A DNA stretch of 64,000 nt from contig NZ_PJBB01000003.1 of NCBI RefSeq assembly GCF_002836595.1, forward strand, positions 2,541,001 to 2,605,000, given 5' to 3'. A model generated the notes under the pieces. It was given only the letters and a program-made list of their open reading frames with translations, was not told where the DNA came from and did not search any database. Positions 17,651 through 27,838 of the stretch are shown here, in pieces; positions within the stretch are counted from its first letter, which is position 1, and each line of letters opens with the position of its first letter. The translations under genes were made by a program, and so were the position numbers. This DNA is from Tenacibaculum sp. Bg11-29 (GTDB lineage: Bacteria > Bacteroidota > Bacteroidia > Flavobacteriales > Flavobacteriaceae).

Positions 17651-20600
17651 TTATTTTCTCAACAAACTAAAGTTACCAGTATCTTGTTTTTTGTTAACAT
17701 ACTCTATTAGGTACCAATAATCAGTAGAAGGCATTTTTTGACCATTATAATAACCATTCCAATTATTATTTTGAGGGGTAAGTTTGTTAATTAATTTACC
17801 ATATCTGTCATATATATTAATAAATGAAAAAGGAATTAATGCACTATTTATTTCCCAAGTATCGTTTTTACCATCTTCATTTGGTGTGAAATATGATGGT
17901 ATTTTTGTGCAAATATTAACAGTTACTTTTGTTGTACTGGTTTTTGTAATTATAGCTCCCATACAGTTAGGTGCTGTTACCGAAATAGTGTAATCACCTT
18001 CCATTGCAAGAGTAGCGTTTGATATTAGCATATCTTTAGTATTAGCAGTAAATCCATTTGGTCCTGACCAACTATATGTTGCTCCAATTATATCGTTAAT
18101 ATCAATAGCTATTTCTTCAGTAAAACATGTAATTAATGTAGTAGGTGTTGCTACTTTAAAACTTTCGTTTACAATAACGTTTGTTGTACTTTTTTTGGTT
18201 TCTAGGATACCTGTACAATTCATGGCGCTTACAAAAACGGTATAATTACCAGCATTAGTTGTGGTAATATTAGGTATGTTAATTTCTCTAGTACTTGCAT
18301 TAAAACCATTTGGCCCTGACCAATTATAATCTGCTCCACTAATAAGATTAGTACTAAGCAATAATGTTTCTGTTTCGCAAATTTCAATAGGAGTAGTGTT
18401 TTGGTTAATAGTAAACGTGTTTTCGTTTACAGTAACCACTGTTGTAACTTCTTTAGTTTCAACAATACCTAAGCAACTTGTTTTAGTAACAAAAACAGTA
18501 TAATTCCCGTTTGCATTAGTCATTATATTTGGTATTTGAATATCTTTTGTGATTGCTGTAAATCCGTTTGGTCCTGACCAACTATAAGTTGCTCCAGTAA
18601 TATTCTCAGCACTTATGTTTAATGTTTGTGTTGCACAAATAGTTATAGATGTTACAGGTGCAAGTGTAAAAGAATTTTGATTCGTTTTTACAGAAATAAT
18701 TAACACTTCTCCACATTGATTTATTCCACTAGGTGTAAAAGTGTAATTTGTAGTTCCAGTTATATTTGTATCAATAGTTGTTGTATTCCAAGTACCAGTA
18801 ATTCCATTATCAGATGTTGTTGGTAATGCATTTGCAGTTGCACCTTCACAATAAGTAGTTAAAAAACTAAATACTGGTGTTGCTGTTGCATTAATTGTTA
18901 CTGTAATGGTTACAGGTGTTGCGCATTGATTGGCATTATTTGGAGTAAATATATAATTTGTAGCTCCAGTTATCTTTGTATCAATAATTGTTGTATTCCA
19001 AGTACCTGTGACTCCATTATCAGATGTTGTAGGTAATGCACTTACAGTTGCACCTTCACAATAAGTAGTTGCAAAACTAAATACGAGTGTTACTGTAGTA
19101 TTGATTGTTACAGGGATAGTCACTACCTCACCGCATTGATTAGCATTATTTGGAGTAAATATATAATTTGTAGCTCCAGTTATATTTGTATCAATAATTG
19201 TTGTATTCCAAGTACCTGTAATTCCATTATCAGATGTTGTAGGTAATGTATTCGTGGTTGCACCTCCACAATAAGTAGTTGCAAAACTAAATACGGGTGC
19301 TACTGTAGTATTGATTGTTACAGGAATAGACACTGCCTCACCGCATTGATTAGCATTATTTGGAGTGAATATATAATTTGTAATTCCAGTTATATTTGTA
19401 TCAATAGTTGTTGTATTCCAGGTTCCTGTGATTCCATTATCAGATGTTGTAGGTAATGTATTTGCAGTTGCACCTTCACAATAAGTAGTTATAAAAGTAA
19501 ATGTAGGAGTAATATTAATACTTGTGTTAACTCTTACTGGAATAGTTACTATTTCACCACACTGATTTGCGTTATCGGGGGTAAATACATAATTTGTAGT
19601 TCCAGTTATGTTTGTATCAATAGTTGTTGTATTCCAAGCACCCGTAATTCCATTATCAGATGTTATAGGTAGTATATCCGCTGTTGCCCCTAAACAGTAA
19701 GTTGTTGTAAATGTAAATGTTGGAGTTACAGTTGAATTTACTGTTACAGTTGTTGTGCTAGTTAAAGTTTCATTAGCACCTGAACAGTTTACTATTGTTG
19801 CTGAAACAATATAATCTCCTGCTGCAGTTAGCGGAGTATTCAATATTTCTATGTCTTTAGTTGTTGCTGTAAATGAATTTGGACCACTCCAAGCGTAAGT
19901 AGCTCCAGAAATATCGTTAGCAGCTATATTTAAAGTAAGATTTTCACACAGTTCTAGTGTTGTTGGCGTTGTAACAGTAAACGTATCATCCGTTACAATT
20001 ATGTTTGTGGTTTTAATTATTTCACATCCAAAGAAACTTATTTTTAGGGTATAAATACCTTCATCGACTTTTTGGGCATTGGTAAATACATATGATTTTG
20101 TAGTCGCTATTTCTATACCCATTGGGTTTAACCATTGGTATGATATTCTAGTATCACCATCAAGTATATCTTCAAAGTTATTTGTAACATTTAAAGTAAA
20201 ATCATTGTCTTTACACACTGTTATTTCAGGTTGCGTTTTGTATTCTATGTCTTGAAAATTTTCTACGGTAAATAAAAATAACTGACTTCCTGCTAAACCA
20301 TCACCATAGGTAATGTTTCTAAAATCAATTTTTTGTTGTGTACAATCTTCACTAACATATATGGCATGTATTTTACCTTTTTCAGAATACCTTCTATCTG
20401 TTCTTCCTCCTTGTCTTTGAGCTGTAGCGGGAATACTAGTCCATAAACGATCTTTTATAAATGCCCCGTTATCTATCGTTATTTCAGGTTCTTCGCCAAA
20501 ATTTTCATGCTCAATAATTAATTTTCCTTTAATTTGATTGGTGTCATCTTCTGATTTTATACCACCAATAAGTCCGTCTTTTCCAACAAGGTCTGTACCG

Positions 20601-22471
20601 TGTAATCTATAATAAGTACCTGCATAATTACCTCCTTCAAAAGTAATATCATATCTGTATAAACCGAAATCCTCTAAACCACTAATAAGTTGAGAAGTAG
20701 GATCTGGTTGATTATTAGCATTAAACAAATCTCCATGCGCTCTGTTAGGGGTGTTTGTTGCTGTGAAATTATGATTTTCAATACCTACAGGTCGTTTCCC
20801 TCCACCTGGTTGTGAGCCTATACCTTTACCATCATTAGCTGTAAAAGCACCATTATATTCGTAAATATTGGGGCCTTGGTATGGGCCTAAATAAGCGGGA
20901 GATCCTTGTTTTCTAGCAGCTTTATCATTTTTGATAGCTATGGATGGCTGATGTAGTGTACCGTCGTAATTATAAATTTGTAATTGACCATTAATATTAT
21001 TACTTTGAACATACCATCTTTCAGACGGATCATTATTGGCATCAATACGTGGTTTAATAATATTCCATGACCATTCACTACCATTTACATTATTTTGGGT
21101 ATCATAAATATGTAGTCTATTGTCAGTTGTTTGAATCCTCCCTTGATCTGCCTTTTGAAAAGTTAATAGATGTACTTTTTTACCTGGCACTACTTTACAA
21201 TCTAAAATACGTTGTTTATTTATCCATTCTGTTATTGGTGTTCTTTCAACTTCTGGTAAAATAGTTTCAAAAATATTTATTATTAAATTTCTAGTAGGTA
21301 ATAATGTATAGTCAGCAGTTAATCTTCTGTAATACTCTGTATTAAACTTTTTAAAAACGTCTTTATCTTCAATGTATATTTTTTGCATAGCTGTTTGAGC
21401 TGCTCCATATCTTTCCCAATGTGCACCTGTACCAATATCACTTGAAAAGAAATCGGTTGTGGTTAATTGTTCGTGATTTTGAAAATCGTAATCCCAATCA
21501 AAAGGCATTCCTCGAGAGTGCCCCCAGTGAACTTTAAATTCATCAGCATTAAAAAAATTAGGATATCTTTCAATAAAAATATCCATAACAATAAGAGCAA
21601 CAGCTTCTGCCATTCCTTCTTCAAAGCCACTAAGTACAGGAGTATAATGCCATTCATCATCACTACTTATAACAACATTATCTCTATAGCCATGTAACAA
21701 CTCATGAATCATTAAACGAGGTTGCGATAAATCACCATTATTTTCACTATAAGTCGTACTTATTTGGTTTGGACCGTTGTAATAGGTGTTAGTTCCAATA
21801 GCGAGTCCGTCGTTTACAATATTAACGGTATGATTTCTAGATGGTGCACCATATACTTCTTTTAGAATAGGGTTAACTCTACTATAAAAAGCTTGCATTT
21901 TATCTCTTTGCCAAGTAGCAAAAGGGCCTAAACCATTCACACCGTATCCCATTTCAATATTAATGGTAACTTCATTGGTTGCAGTCCCTAAAGTTTCTAC
22001 ATTAAAAGACATCGGTTGTGAAACCCAAGGATTGGTATCACCACTAAAGTTGTATAGATTAATATAAAAAGTGTCTCCTAAATTAAAATTAGGTGTACCT
22101 TCTATTATTGCAGATTTTCTTAGTTCTTCATAAGAATGTCCTCGTGTATTTTTAGCATTAGCACCTAATAAACTACCTCTATTTATATTATTATCACCAG
22201 GACTTGTGCCAATATCATAGCGATAATAAGAACCCGATTCCCATTTAGCAATGGTGTTATGAACACTTTGTACTATGGCAGTTGTGCCAGCAGGTCTTAA
22301 TGCAGCAGTGTTTTTTGATAAAGATTTTCTTTGTTGATTAAATTCTTGTAGCGTGATAGCTTCTGGGCGTTTTAAACTGATACAAGTAGCAGGGGTATTT
22401 TGTTGAGCCGCAAGCGGAATAATTAAAATAAGGGAGAAAAAGATAAAAAAGGAAAATTTCTTAAAAAACAT
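17651..22471 (-). CDS. Secreted multidomain zinc metallopeptidase with T9SS type-B sorting domain
   Basis: Surface or secreted protein of 1606 residues. Order: signal peptide (residues 1-22, ending LAAQ); a peptidase-like region with zinc motif HELLHGYRD near 255 and downstream GFEEGMAEA, a glutamate-zincin-like arrangement; a middle region containing tryptophan-rich beta segments of possible carbohydrate- or ligand-binding type; Ig-like units with SWSGPNGF (one near 860 and three at 1300-1470); five near-identical 70-residue units at about 910-1260 with TTYCEGAT and TSDNGITGTWN; and a C-terminal gliding-motility/type-B sorting domain (YFTPNEDGKNDTW, IYDRYGKL) from about 1520. The CTD directs export by the type IX system. 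Substrate is not predictable. A strong terminator follows, so it is monocistronic. Confidence 0.85.
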   Translation of the reverse strand: MFFKKFSFFIFFSLILIIPLAAQQNTPATCISLKRPEAITLQEFNQQRKSLSKNTAALRPAGTTAIVQSVHNTIAKWESGSYYRYDIGTSPGDNNINRGSLLGANAKNTRGHSYEELRKSAIIEGTPNFNLGDTFYINLYNFSGDTNPWVSQPMSFNVETLGTATNEVTINIEMGYGVNGLGPFATWQRDKMQAFYSRVNPILKEVYGAPSRNHTVNIVNDGLAIGTNTYYNGPNQISTTYSENNGDLSQPRLMIHELLHGYRDNVVISSDDEWHYTPVLSGFEEGMAEAVALIVMDIFIERYPNFFNADEFKVHWGHSRGMPFDWDYDFQNHEQLTTTDFFSSDIGTGAHWERYGAAQTAMQKIYIEDKDVFKKFNTEYYRRLTADYTLLPTRNLIINIFETILPEVERTPITEWINKQRILDCKVVPGKKVHLLTFQKADQGRIQTTDNRLHIYDTQNNVNGSEWSWNIIKPRIDANNDPSERWYVQSNNINGQLQIYNYDGTLHQPSIAIKNDKAARKQGSPAYLGPYQGPNIYEYNGAFTANDGKGIGSQPGGGKRPVGIENHNFTATNTPNRAHGDLFNANNQPDPTSQLISGLEDFGLYRYDITFEGGNYAGTYYRLHGTDLVGKDGLIGGIKSEDDTNQIKGKLIIEHENFGEEPEITIDNGAFIKDRLWTSIPATAQRQGGRTDRRYSEKGKIHAIYVSEDCTQQKIDFRNITYGDGLAGSQLFLFTVENFQDIEYKTQPEITVCKDNDFTLNVTNNFEDILDGDTRISYQWLNPMGIEIATTKSYVFTNAQKVDEGIYTLKISFFGCEIIKTTNIIVTDDTFTVTTPTTLELCENLTLNIAANDISGATYAWSGPNSFTATTKDIEILNTPLTAAGDYIVSATIVNCSGANETLTSTTTVTVNSTVTPTFTFTTTYCLGATADILPITSDNGITGAWNTTTIDTNITGTTNYVFTPDNANQCGEIVTIPVRVNTSINITPTFTFITTYCEGATANTLPTTSDNGITGTWNTTTIDTNITGITNYIFTPNNANQCGEAVSIPVTINTTVAPVFSFATTYCGGATTNTLPTTSDNGITGTWNTTIIDTNITGATNYIFTPNNANQCGEVVTIPVTINTTVTLVFSFATTYCEGATVSALPTTSDNGVTGTWNTTIIDTKITGATNYIFTPNNANQCATPVTITVTINATATPVFSFLTTYCEGATANALPTTSDNGITGTWNTTTIDTNITGTTNYTFTPSGINQCGEVLIISVKTNQNSFTLAPVTSITICATQTLNISAENITGATYSWSGPNGFTAITKDIQIPNIMTNANGNYTVFVTKTSCLGIVETKEVTTVVTVNENTFTINQNTTPIEICETETLLLSTNLISGADYNWSGPNGFNASTREINIPNITTTNAGNYTVFVSAMNCTGILETKKSTTNVIVNESFKVATPTTLITCFTEEIAIDINDIIGATYSWSGPNGFTANTKDMLISNATLAMEGDYTISVTAPNCMGAIITKTSTTKVTVNICTKIPSYFTPNEDGKNDTWEINSALIPFSFINIYDRYGKLINKLTPQNNNWNGYYNGQKMPSTDYWYLIEYVNKKQDTGNFSLLRK
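18690..19740 (-). repeat. Five tandem 210-base units in the metallopeptidase gene
   Basis: Five units of about 70 codons, each with TTYC, TSDNGITG, WNTT, IDTNITG and NQCG blocks. The DNA is also highly similar between copies, including the CCATTATCAGATGTTGT block, so recent duplication or gene conversion is likely. Confidence 0.9.
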
Positions 22472-22909
22472 AAAAGTAGTCTGTTTTAGTTTCTACAATA
22501 ATTGATTACCTAGAGTTTCTTAAATTAATTTTAAAATAAGGTTAACATGGTAATAAAGTATTATTAAATATTAATTTGTGTTAAAGTCAATTAATGTACG
22601 TTAAAATTAATTTATATTTATTATTTTATAGGTCTTACGTGCTTTATTCGTAATATAGTCTAGGTTTTTGTTAATATAGTATACTTTTAGATGTTAGGGT
22701 ATGTTTGTTTTCTGTAAAAAAGACCAACTAGTAAGGTTTTTTATAGAAAACATTTTTAGAGTATTCTTAACTTGTTTAATAGTTTATTTATTGTTAAAAA
22801 TGTATTGTTTTTTTATAATTAAGAATCAGAGCTAAGTAGAGATGTTTATAATAAATTATTTTAAAACTTAGAAGGTTATATTTAAACTGATTCTAACGGT
22901 TTATATGTC
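22472..22909. other. AT-rich divergent intergenic region
   Basis: About 440 bases between divergent genes, with no coding-like stretch. An imperfect inverted repeat at 22708-22750 pairs TTTTCTGTAAAAAA with TTTTTTATAGAAAA around a core containing ACTAGT; it may be a regulatory hairpin or a small mobile-repeat relic. Function unknown. Confidence 0.4.
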
Positions 22910-22917
22910 TATTTTTG
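22910..22917 (+). promoter_or_regulatory. -7 promoter box for the cysteine-cluster gene
   Basis: TATTTTTG, exact TAnnTTTG match, four bases before the ATG at 22922; predicts a leaderless transcript. Confidence 0.5.
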
Positions 22918-22921
22918 CAGT

Positions 22922-23449
22922 ATGGATAAAGATTTAGAGAATTTAGAAAAATTAGCTGCAGACGTAGAGAAGCAGAATAAAAAATACTTTGCAACCATAA
23001 AAAAGCGAGTACCTAAAAATTTCGATGTTGTAGTACAAGATATACATGAGAAGGAATTTGCAAAAACAGATTGTTTAGATTGTGGTAACTGTTGTAAAAC
23101 GACAAGTCCAATTTTTACAGATAAAGATACTGAGCGAATTTCTAAGCATTTAAAAATGAAGGTTCGTGATTTTGAAAACCAATATTTAGAGCGTGATAAA
23201 GATGATTTTATGGTGTTAAAAACAGCTCCATGTTCATTTTTTGATGAAAGTGATAACTCTTGTTTCATTTATGATGTGCGTCCAAAAGCATGTTCAGAAT
23301 ATCCTCATACAAACCGTAAGAAATTTATTCAGATTTCAGATTTAACGATAGCAAATACAGCTATCTGTCCTGCAACATATAGAATTGTTGAAGAACTAAA
23401 AAAACGTTTACCAGTTAGGTCTAACGAAAAAATTAAACGATTAGGTTAA
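22922..23449 (+). CDS. YkgJ-family cysteine-cluster protein
   Basis: A 175-residue cytoplasmic protein with the CxxCxxCC cluster CLDCGNCCKTTSP near residue 55, followed by CSFF, CFIYDVRPKACSEYPH and a last Cys in AICPATY. This is the metal- or Fe-S-binding pattern of the YkgJ/UPF0153 family, whose biochemical role is not settled. The N-terminal 45 residues are charged and helical. No neighbour suggests a pathway. Confidence 0.88.
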   Translation: MDKDLENLEKLAADVEKQNKKYFATIKKRVPKNFDVVVQDIHEKEFAKTDCLDCGNCCKTTSPIFTDKDTERISKHLKMKVRDFENQYLERDKDDFMVLKTAPCSFFDESDNSCFIYDVRPKACSEYPHTNRKKFIQISDLTIANTAICPATYRIVEELKKRLPVRSNEKIKRLG

Positions 23450-23782
23450 TTTTTATAATCTTAAATTTTTATATTCATTTGTCATTCCTGCGTAGACAGG
23501 AATCCATTTTCTTGTAAAATATCTCAACACAATTTTTTCCTAAAAATGAAAATTACTTGAAGTAATACATACGAATGTCATTCTCAATGAGGAGCGAAGA
23601 GGAATTTTATTTTAAGAATTAGATTAATAAGATTTTTCAATTTATAAAAAGCTCATATAGAAATAACAGCCCATGAATAATAAATGCTGTTAGTACGGGT
23701 TTTAAGCCTTCTCTCTATAATTTTTCCCTGAAATTAAAAGAACCCTATAATTAAAAAGACTTTAAATCTATTTTTATTTAAT
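23450..23782. other. Intergenic region with repeat fragments
   Basis: No coding sequence is seen. The stretch holds an inverted repeat at 23481-23505 (GTCATTCCTG with CAGGAATCC) and a second repeat fragment near 23574-23608 (GTCATTCTCAATGAGGAGCG), both of the short palindromic class common between Bacteroidota genes, then a bidirectional terminator. Confidence 0.55.
23481..23505. repeat. Short inverted repeat (REP-like)
   Basis: ATTCCTG and CAGGAAT form a seven-base-pair stem around a six-base loop, preceded by GTC; one of several palindromic interspersed repeats in this window. Confidence 0.6.
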
Positions 23783-23820
23783 AAAAAAGACTGTTTAAGA
23801 TATCTTAAACAGTCTTTTTT
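23783..23820. terminator. Bidirectional terminator
   Basis: A perfect palindrome: AAAAAAGACTGTTTAAGA followed by its exact complement, ending in six T. It separates the convergent cysteine-cluster and TPR-lipoprotein genes. Confidence 0.85.
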
Positions 23821-23835
23821 AACTTTAAAATGTAA

Positions 23836-24702
23836 TTATTTTCTATTAATAGAATCAAACTTCTTTTTTGCTGCAATATAGGTGTTTTTTAAACTTTCAT
23901 TATTTTTAAAATGTTCTCCATAAGTACGTACCTTTTCAATAGATTTCATGGCTTTATCATATAGTCCAACTTTGTAATATAATAGGTTTTCATATTCTGA
24001 AAAGTAGATGTCATTTTTAGCATTTGCTCCGTATTTCTTAGCGAGTTCTAGATGTTCTAAAGCTTTTTCTTTATTTCCTTTCATTAAATACATTATAGAC
24101 ATAAATTCATATCCTTTTGGTAAATTAGGAATTAACTCTGTGCTTTTTTTATAACATTCCAAAGCTTTGTCATATTCATTATTATAGTAGTATCCCATAC
24201 CTAACGACCATATAGCAGCAGCACTATTAGGATACATATTTACTACTTTTTGAAAATATTTCTGTGCTTTTAAATAATTTTCTTCAACCAAAAGAGAATA
24301 TTCTGCTTGCATGAGATCTCGTTCTGATTTTAATGTTGTTTTTTTAGAAAGATTATATGCCTTGGTTACTTTTTTCTTATACGCTTCAGAATCTGTTTCA
24401 TAAAACCCACCCATTAAAACACCACTTGGATATTCAGGATCCAATTCCATAATTCTTGCTGCTTTTTTTTCATACTCATCTTTATCTCCATAAAAATAAA
24501 AATTCTTTTCCAAATCATTTAGAAGCTGATGTACTTCAGGTAATTCTGAATCTACAGCCAATGTAAAACCATAAGTTTCTAAGTCTTTTGGCGCATATTT
24601 TTGAGCAAATTCATCTTCTATTTCTCTATCTGTTTTTTTTTCTTGACAAGAAATGAAACTTAATAAAAATGAAATAAAAATAAGGTGTTTAATACTTTTC
24701 AT
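23836..24702 (-). CDS. TPR-repeat lipoprotein
   Basis: A 288-residue lipoprotein with signal ending FISC (Cys19). The mature protein is a string of tetratricopeptide helices; clear units include AAAIWSLGMGYYYNNEYDKA, ECYKKSTELIPNLPKGYEF and KALEHLELAKKYG. TPR domains mediate protein contacts and no enzymatic motif is visible. It lies just downstream of the second LytS/LytTR pair on the same strand with a 128-base gap, so it could be cotranscribed or a target of that system; this is only context. Confidence 0.82.
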   Translation of the reverse strand: MKSIKHLIFISFLLSFISCQEKKTDREIEDEFAQKYAPKDLETYGFTLAVDSELPEVHQLLNDLEKNFYFYGDKDEYEKKAARIMELDPEYPSGVLMGGFYETDSEAYKKKVTKAYNLSKKTTLKSERDLMQAEYSLLVEENYLKAQKYFQKVVNMYPNSAAAIWSLGMGYYYNNEYDKALECYKKSTELIPNLPKGYEFMSIMYLMKGNKEKALEHLELAKKYGANAKNDIYFSEYENLLYYKVGLYDKAMKSIEKVRTYGEHFKNNESLKNTYIAAKKKFDSINRK

Positions 24703-24830
24703 ATGTATATATTTAGTTATAGTTAATACTAAACTATAATATATGTCTGTGAAATTTAAAGAAAATAGAGCTTAAGAGAATAAATGAAGATAAAGAAGTG
24801 ATAAGTATCTAAGAACTGTTTTAAATGGAT

Positions 24831-25532
24831 TTAAGAATTAGATATTATTTTTAAAATTTCCGTTGAGTAGCTTGAGCCAATTGGGATTTCAATGTTTCCT
24901 ATTTCTATATCTTTTTGTGTAAATGCAGTAATTTTATCAAGTGAAATAATATAAGATCGATGTACTCTTAAGAAAAGCGATTTAGAAAGTTGTTCTTCAA
25001 TTTTACCAATATTACTTTTAACAACAAGCCGCTGATTTTTGCTGTGAATTCTAACATAATCTTTAAGACTTTCTATGTACAAGATATCATCAAAAATAAT
25101 TTTAATTTGTTTTTTATTCACATTCACATAAAAAAATGAATTGTCTGCCTTTTTTTCTAATTTATTTTTAAAAGGAAGTTGTACTCTTTCATAATAACGA
25201 TCTATAGCTTTTACAAATCGTTTAAAAGGAATTGGTTTTAAAAGGTAATCTACAATATCTAAATCATAACCTTCTATAGCATATTCTCTATAGGCAGTTG
25301 TAATAATTACTTTAGGTGGGTTTTTTAAGGTTTTTAGAAAATCTAATCCTTTTAAAACAGGCATTTCGATATCTAAAAATAATAAATCTATATCTTCTTT
25401 TTTTATAACTTCAAAAGCTTCAATAGCACTATAGCAACTTGCTATAATTTGAAAATTATCTAATCTTTTTATATAATTTTCTAAAAGATTAATCGCTGGT
25501 GATTCATCATCAACAAGTAGACATTTAACCAT
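24831..25532 (-). CDS. LytTR-family response regulator (second pair)
   Basis: Receiver domain with DDE acidic pocket (residues 8-10), phospho-acceptor Asp54 in LLFLDIEMP and conserved Lys in YLLKPIPFKRF, followed by a LytTR DNA-binding domain (about 130-233, with LRVHRSYIISLDKI). One intervening base separates it from the sensor kinase gene upstream, so the two form an operon. Target genes unknown. Confidence 0.92.
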   Translation of the reverse strand: MVKCLLVDDESPAINLLENYIKRLDNFQIIASCYSAIEAFEVIKKEDIDLLFLDIEMPVLKGLDFLKTLKNPPKVIITTAYREYAIEGYDLDIVDYLLKPIPFKRFVKAIDRYYERVQLPFKNKLEKKADNSFFYVNVNKKQIKIIFDDILYIESLKDYVRIHSKNQRLVVKSNIGKIEEQLSKSLFLRVHRSYIISLDKITAFTQKDIEIGNIEIPIGSSYSTEILKIISNS

Positions 25533-25533
25533 T

Positions 25534-26562
25534 TTAAGTTTGTTTTAAATTTAACTGAAGAGAGAAATAAGTGTCGGTTTCTTCTGTTGTAAATTGATGT
25601 TTCTCAGGATATATTAGGTTTAACTGCCGCTGAATATTAACAAGGCCGATACCTGTTTTATAATCATCTGTTTTATTACTCTCTTTATTTTCAATCTTCG
25701 TATTCCAAATACTAAATTTTAATTCAGAATTATTTTGTTTTAAAGATATGCTAACTTCTGGTTTTTTTATACTTCCGCTAACTCCATGTTTAAAAGCGTT
25801 TTCTACCATAGAAAGCAAAAGTAATGGTGAGATTTGAGTTGGATTTTCGGACATTTCTTTATTAAAACTTACCTTTAGACGATCTCCATATCTAATTTGT
25901 TCTAATGCAATATAATTTTGTATAACTTTTACTTCTTCAGACAATGAGACAAACTTATTTTGACTTTTATAAAGTATGTAATCCAGAATTTCTGATAATT
26001 GCAAAATCATATCTGGAGCTTTTGGAGACTTTGTAATTACATAAGAATATAAATTATTTAAAGTATTGAATAAGAAATGTGGATTTAGTTGTGCTTTTAA
26101 GTACTTAAGCTCTGTAGATACTTTTTCTTTTTCGAGTTGATGTAATAACTCTCTTTCTTGTTGTTGTTGTTTATTTACTTTATAAAAATACATTATAAAA
26201 GAAGGATAATGGAAAGATAACATATAAAGAGGGAAATCTTCTAAACTTATAAATGGATAAGGGCCATCAATACAAAACTTATCTAAATAGTAATAGCCCA
26301 TAAACCTAAATAATAGCACTAATAATATTATAATTATAATGGAAGAAATTATAAAAGCTAGATATTTCTTGTTATTTAGATATTTAGGTACCTGCCAATA
26401 ATTAAAACTATAGGTTGCTAGTATTAATAAAGGGAGCTTAAAAAGTGTCGTTTTTATATTTAGTAAAAACAATTCTCTACTTGTGGATGAAAAAATATAA
26501 AAAAGAAAAATTCCTACCCAAAATAAAAGATGATTTAATATCCTTTTTTTATTCAAATTCAT
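25534..26562 (-). CDS. LytS/YehU-type sensor histidine kinase (second pair)
   Basis: A 342-residue inner-membrane kinase with four hydrophobic helices in the first 130 residues and the His_kinase motif LNPHFLFNTLNNL (His near 161). The HATPase domain has LLLLSMVENAFKHG and GIGLVNIQRQL. The short periplasmic loops suggest sensing within or near the membrane. It is paralogous in architecture to the kinase at 8.2-9.2 kb but not closely similar in its sensor half. Confidence 0.92.
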   Translation of the reverse strand: MNLNKKRILNHLLFWVGIFLFYIFSSTSRELFLLNIKTTLFKLPLLILATYSFNYWQVPKYLNNKKYLAFIISSIIIIILLVLLFRFMGYYYLDKFCIDGPYPFISLEDFPLYMLSFHYPSFIMYFYKVNKQQQQERELLHQLEKEKVSTELKYLKAQLNPHFLFNTLNNLYSYVITKSPKAPDMILQLSEILDYILYKSQNKFVSLSEEVKVIQNYIALEQIRYGDRLKVSFNKEMSENPTQISPLLLLSMVENAFKHGVSGSIKKPEVSISLKQNNSELKFSIWNTKIENKESNKTDDYKTGIGLVNIQRQLNLIYPEKHQFTTEETDTYFSLQLNLKQT

Positions 26563-26800
26563 GCGATAAAAATACTTAAAATTAAATCTGTAAAAAATTT
26601 AAATAGCTGTTAAAAGAGTAAATGGGTATAAATAGGTATTAAGCATCTATAAAGCGGTTTTGTTTTAAAAATATAAATCAAGTTATTTTAAACGGAATTA
26701 CTGTTTATCAATCTGATTTATAAAATAATAGTTCTTTTAATCTTTTTTTTCTTGTAATACTTTAAGTCTTCTTTTGTAATTTGCATTAAAATCACTCATA

Positions 26801-27673
26801 TTGGAAACCATAATTAATTATTTTGAGACGATTCCGTCTATACATCGAAGTTTTATTTTAATTAGCGGAATTACTTTTTTTTGGTTGTTAGAAAGTGCTG
26901 TTCCTTTATTTAGATTTAAATACAATAAATGGAAACATGCTTTTCCTAATTTGTTTTTTACAGCAACAACAATTGTTATAAATTTCATGTTGGCTTTTTT
27001 ATTAGTGGAAACTGCAGATTGGGTACAAATAAATAATTTTGGATTAATTAATTGGTTACCTGAAATGCCTTTATGGTTATATGTAGTTTTAGGTGTATTC
27101 TTCTTAGATTTCTTTGGGGCTTATTTAGCACATCTTACCGAACATAAAGTAAAAGTACTTTGGATGGTGCATTTAGTACATCACACTGATCATAAAGTAG
27201 ACACAACTACAGCTAACAGGCATCATCCTTTAGAAAGTATGATACGTTTCACATTTACATTATTAGGTGTTTTTTTAGTAGGTACCCCAGTAGCAATTAT
27301 AATGTTGTATCAATCAATGTCATTACTATTTACACAATTAACACATGCAAATATTAAAATTCCGAAAAAACTTGATAAATTATTGAGTTATGTAATTGTA
27401 TCACCAGATATGCATAAAGTACATCATCATAATATGTTACCATACACCGATTCTAACTACGGAAATATTTTTTCTGTTTGGGATCGATTATTAGGGACTT
27501 ATATGGAACTGGATAGAGAGAAAATTGTGTACGGAGTAGATACGTTTCCTGATAAAGAAAAGAATTCAAGTTTAAAAGAATTATTGAAACAACCTTTTGT
27601 AGGTTATAGAAAGCCTACGAATTTGGATAAAAATAATTACCCAGATGCAAAGCATACGAGATATCTAAACTAA
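26801..27673 (+). CDS. Fatty-acid hydroxylase / sterol-desaturase family membrane protein
   Basis: Integral membrane di-iron oxygenase of 290 residues. Histidine clusters expected to bind two irons are present: HLTEH and HLVHHTDHK near residues 113-131, HH in RHHP near 147, and HKVHHHN near 206. Four to five membrane helices surround them. The reaction is probably hydroxylation or desaturation of a lipid acyl chain; substrate unknown. The start is a TTG (METIINYF), as no in-frame ATG exists upstream. It faces away from the LytS kinase gene. Confidence 0.85.
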   Translation: METIINYFETIPSIHRSFILISGITFFWLLESAVPLFRFKYNKWKHAFPNLFFTATTIVINFMLAFLLVETADWVQINNFGLINWLPEMPLWLYVVLGVFFLDFFGAYLAHLTEHKVKVLWMVHLVHHTDHKVDTTTANRHHPLESMIRFTFTLLGVFLVGTPVAIIMLYQSMSLLFTQLTHANIKIPKKLDKLLSYVIVSPDMHKVHHHNMLPYTDSNYGNIFSVWDRLLGTYMELDREKIVYGVDTFPDKEKNSSLKELLKQPFVGYRKPTNLDKNNYPDAKHTRYLN

Positions 27674-27838
27674 AACAGCGCCAATTGTTTTAATCTATAT
27701 CTTGATTCGATATGAATCAAATATTTTGCTACTTAAAATAAGTATAGGGTAATCATTGTATAATCAGGTAGTGCTGTCTTTATATAAGTAATTAATCAAA
27801 ACTAATTTCATGATTTATTCTTGTTTTAGACCCTGGTT

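Noticed and set aside
18690..19740. Regular 210-base repeats, considered as a CRISPR-like array
   Set aside because: Units are all coding, in frame, without spacers, and part of the peptidase gene.
22708..22750. Imperfect inverted repeat as a mobile element
   Set aside because: Single copy in the window and no target duplication; kept only as a note in the intergenic entry.
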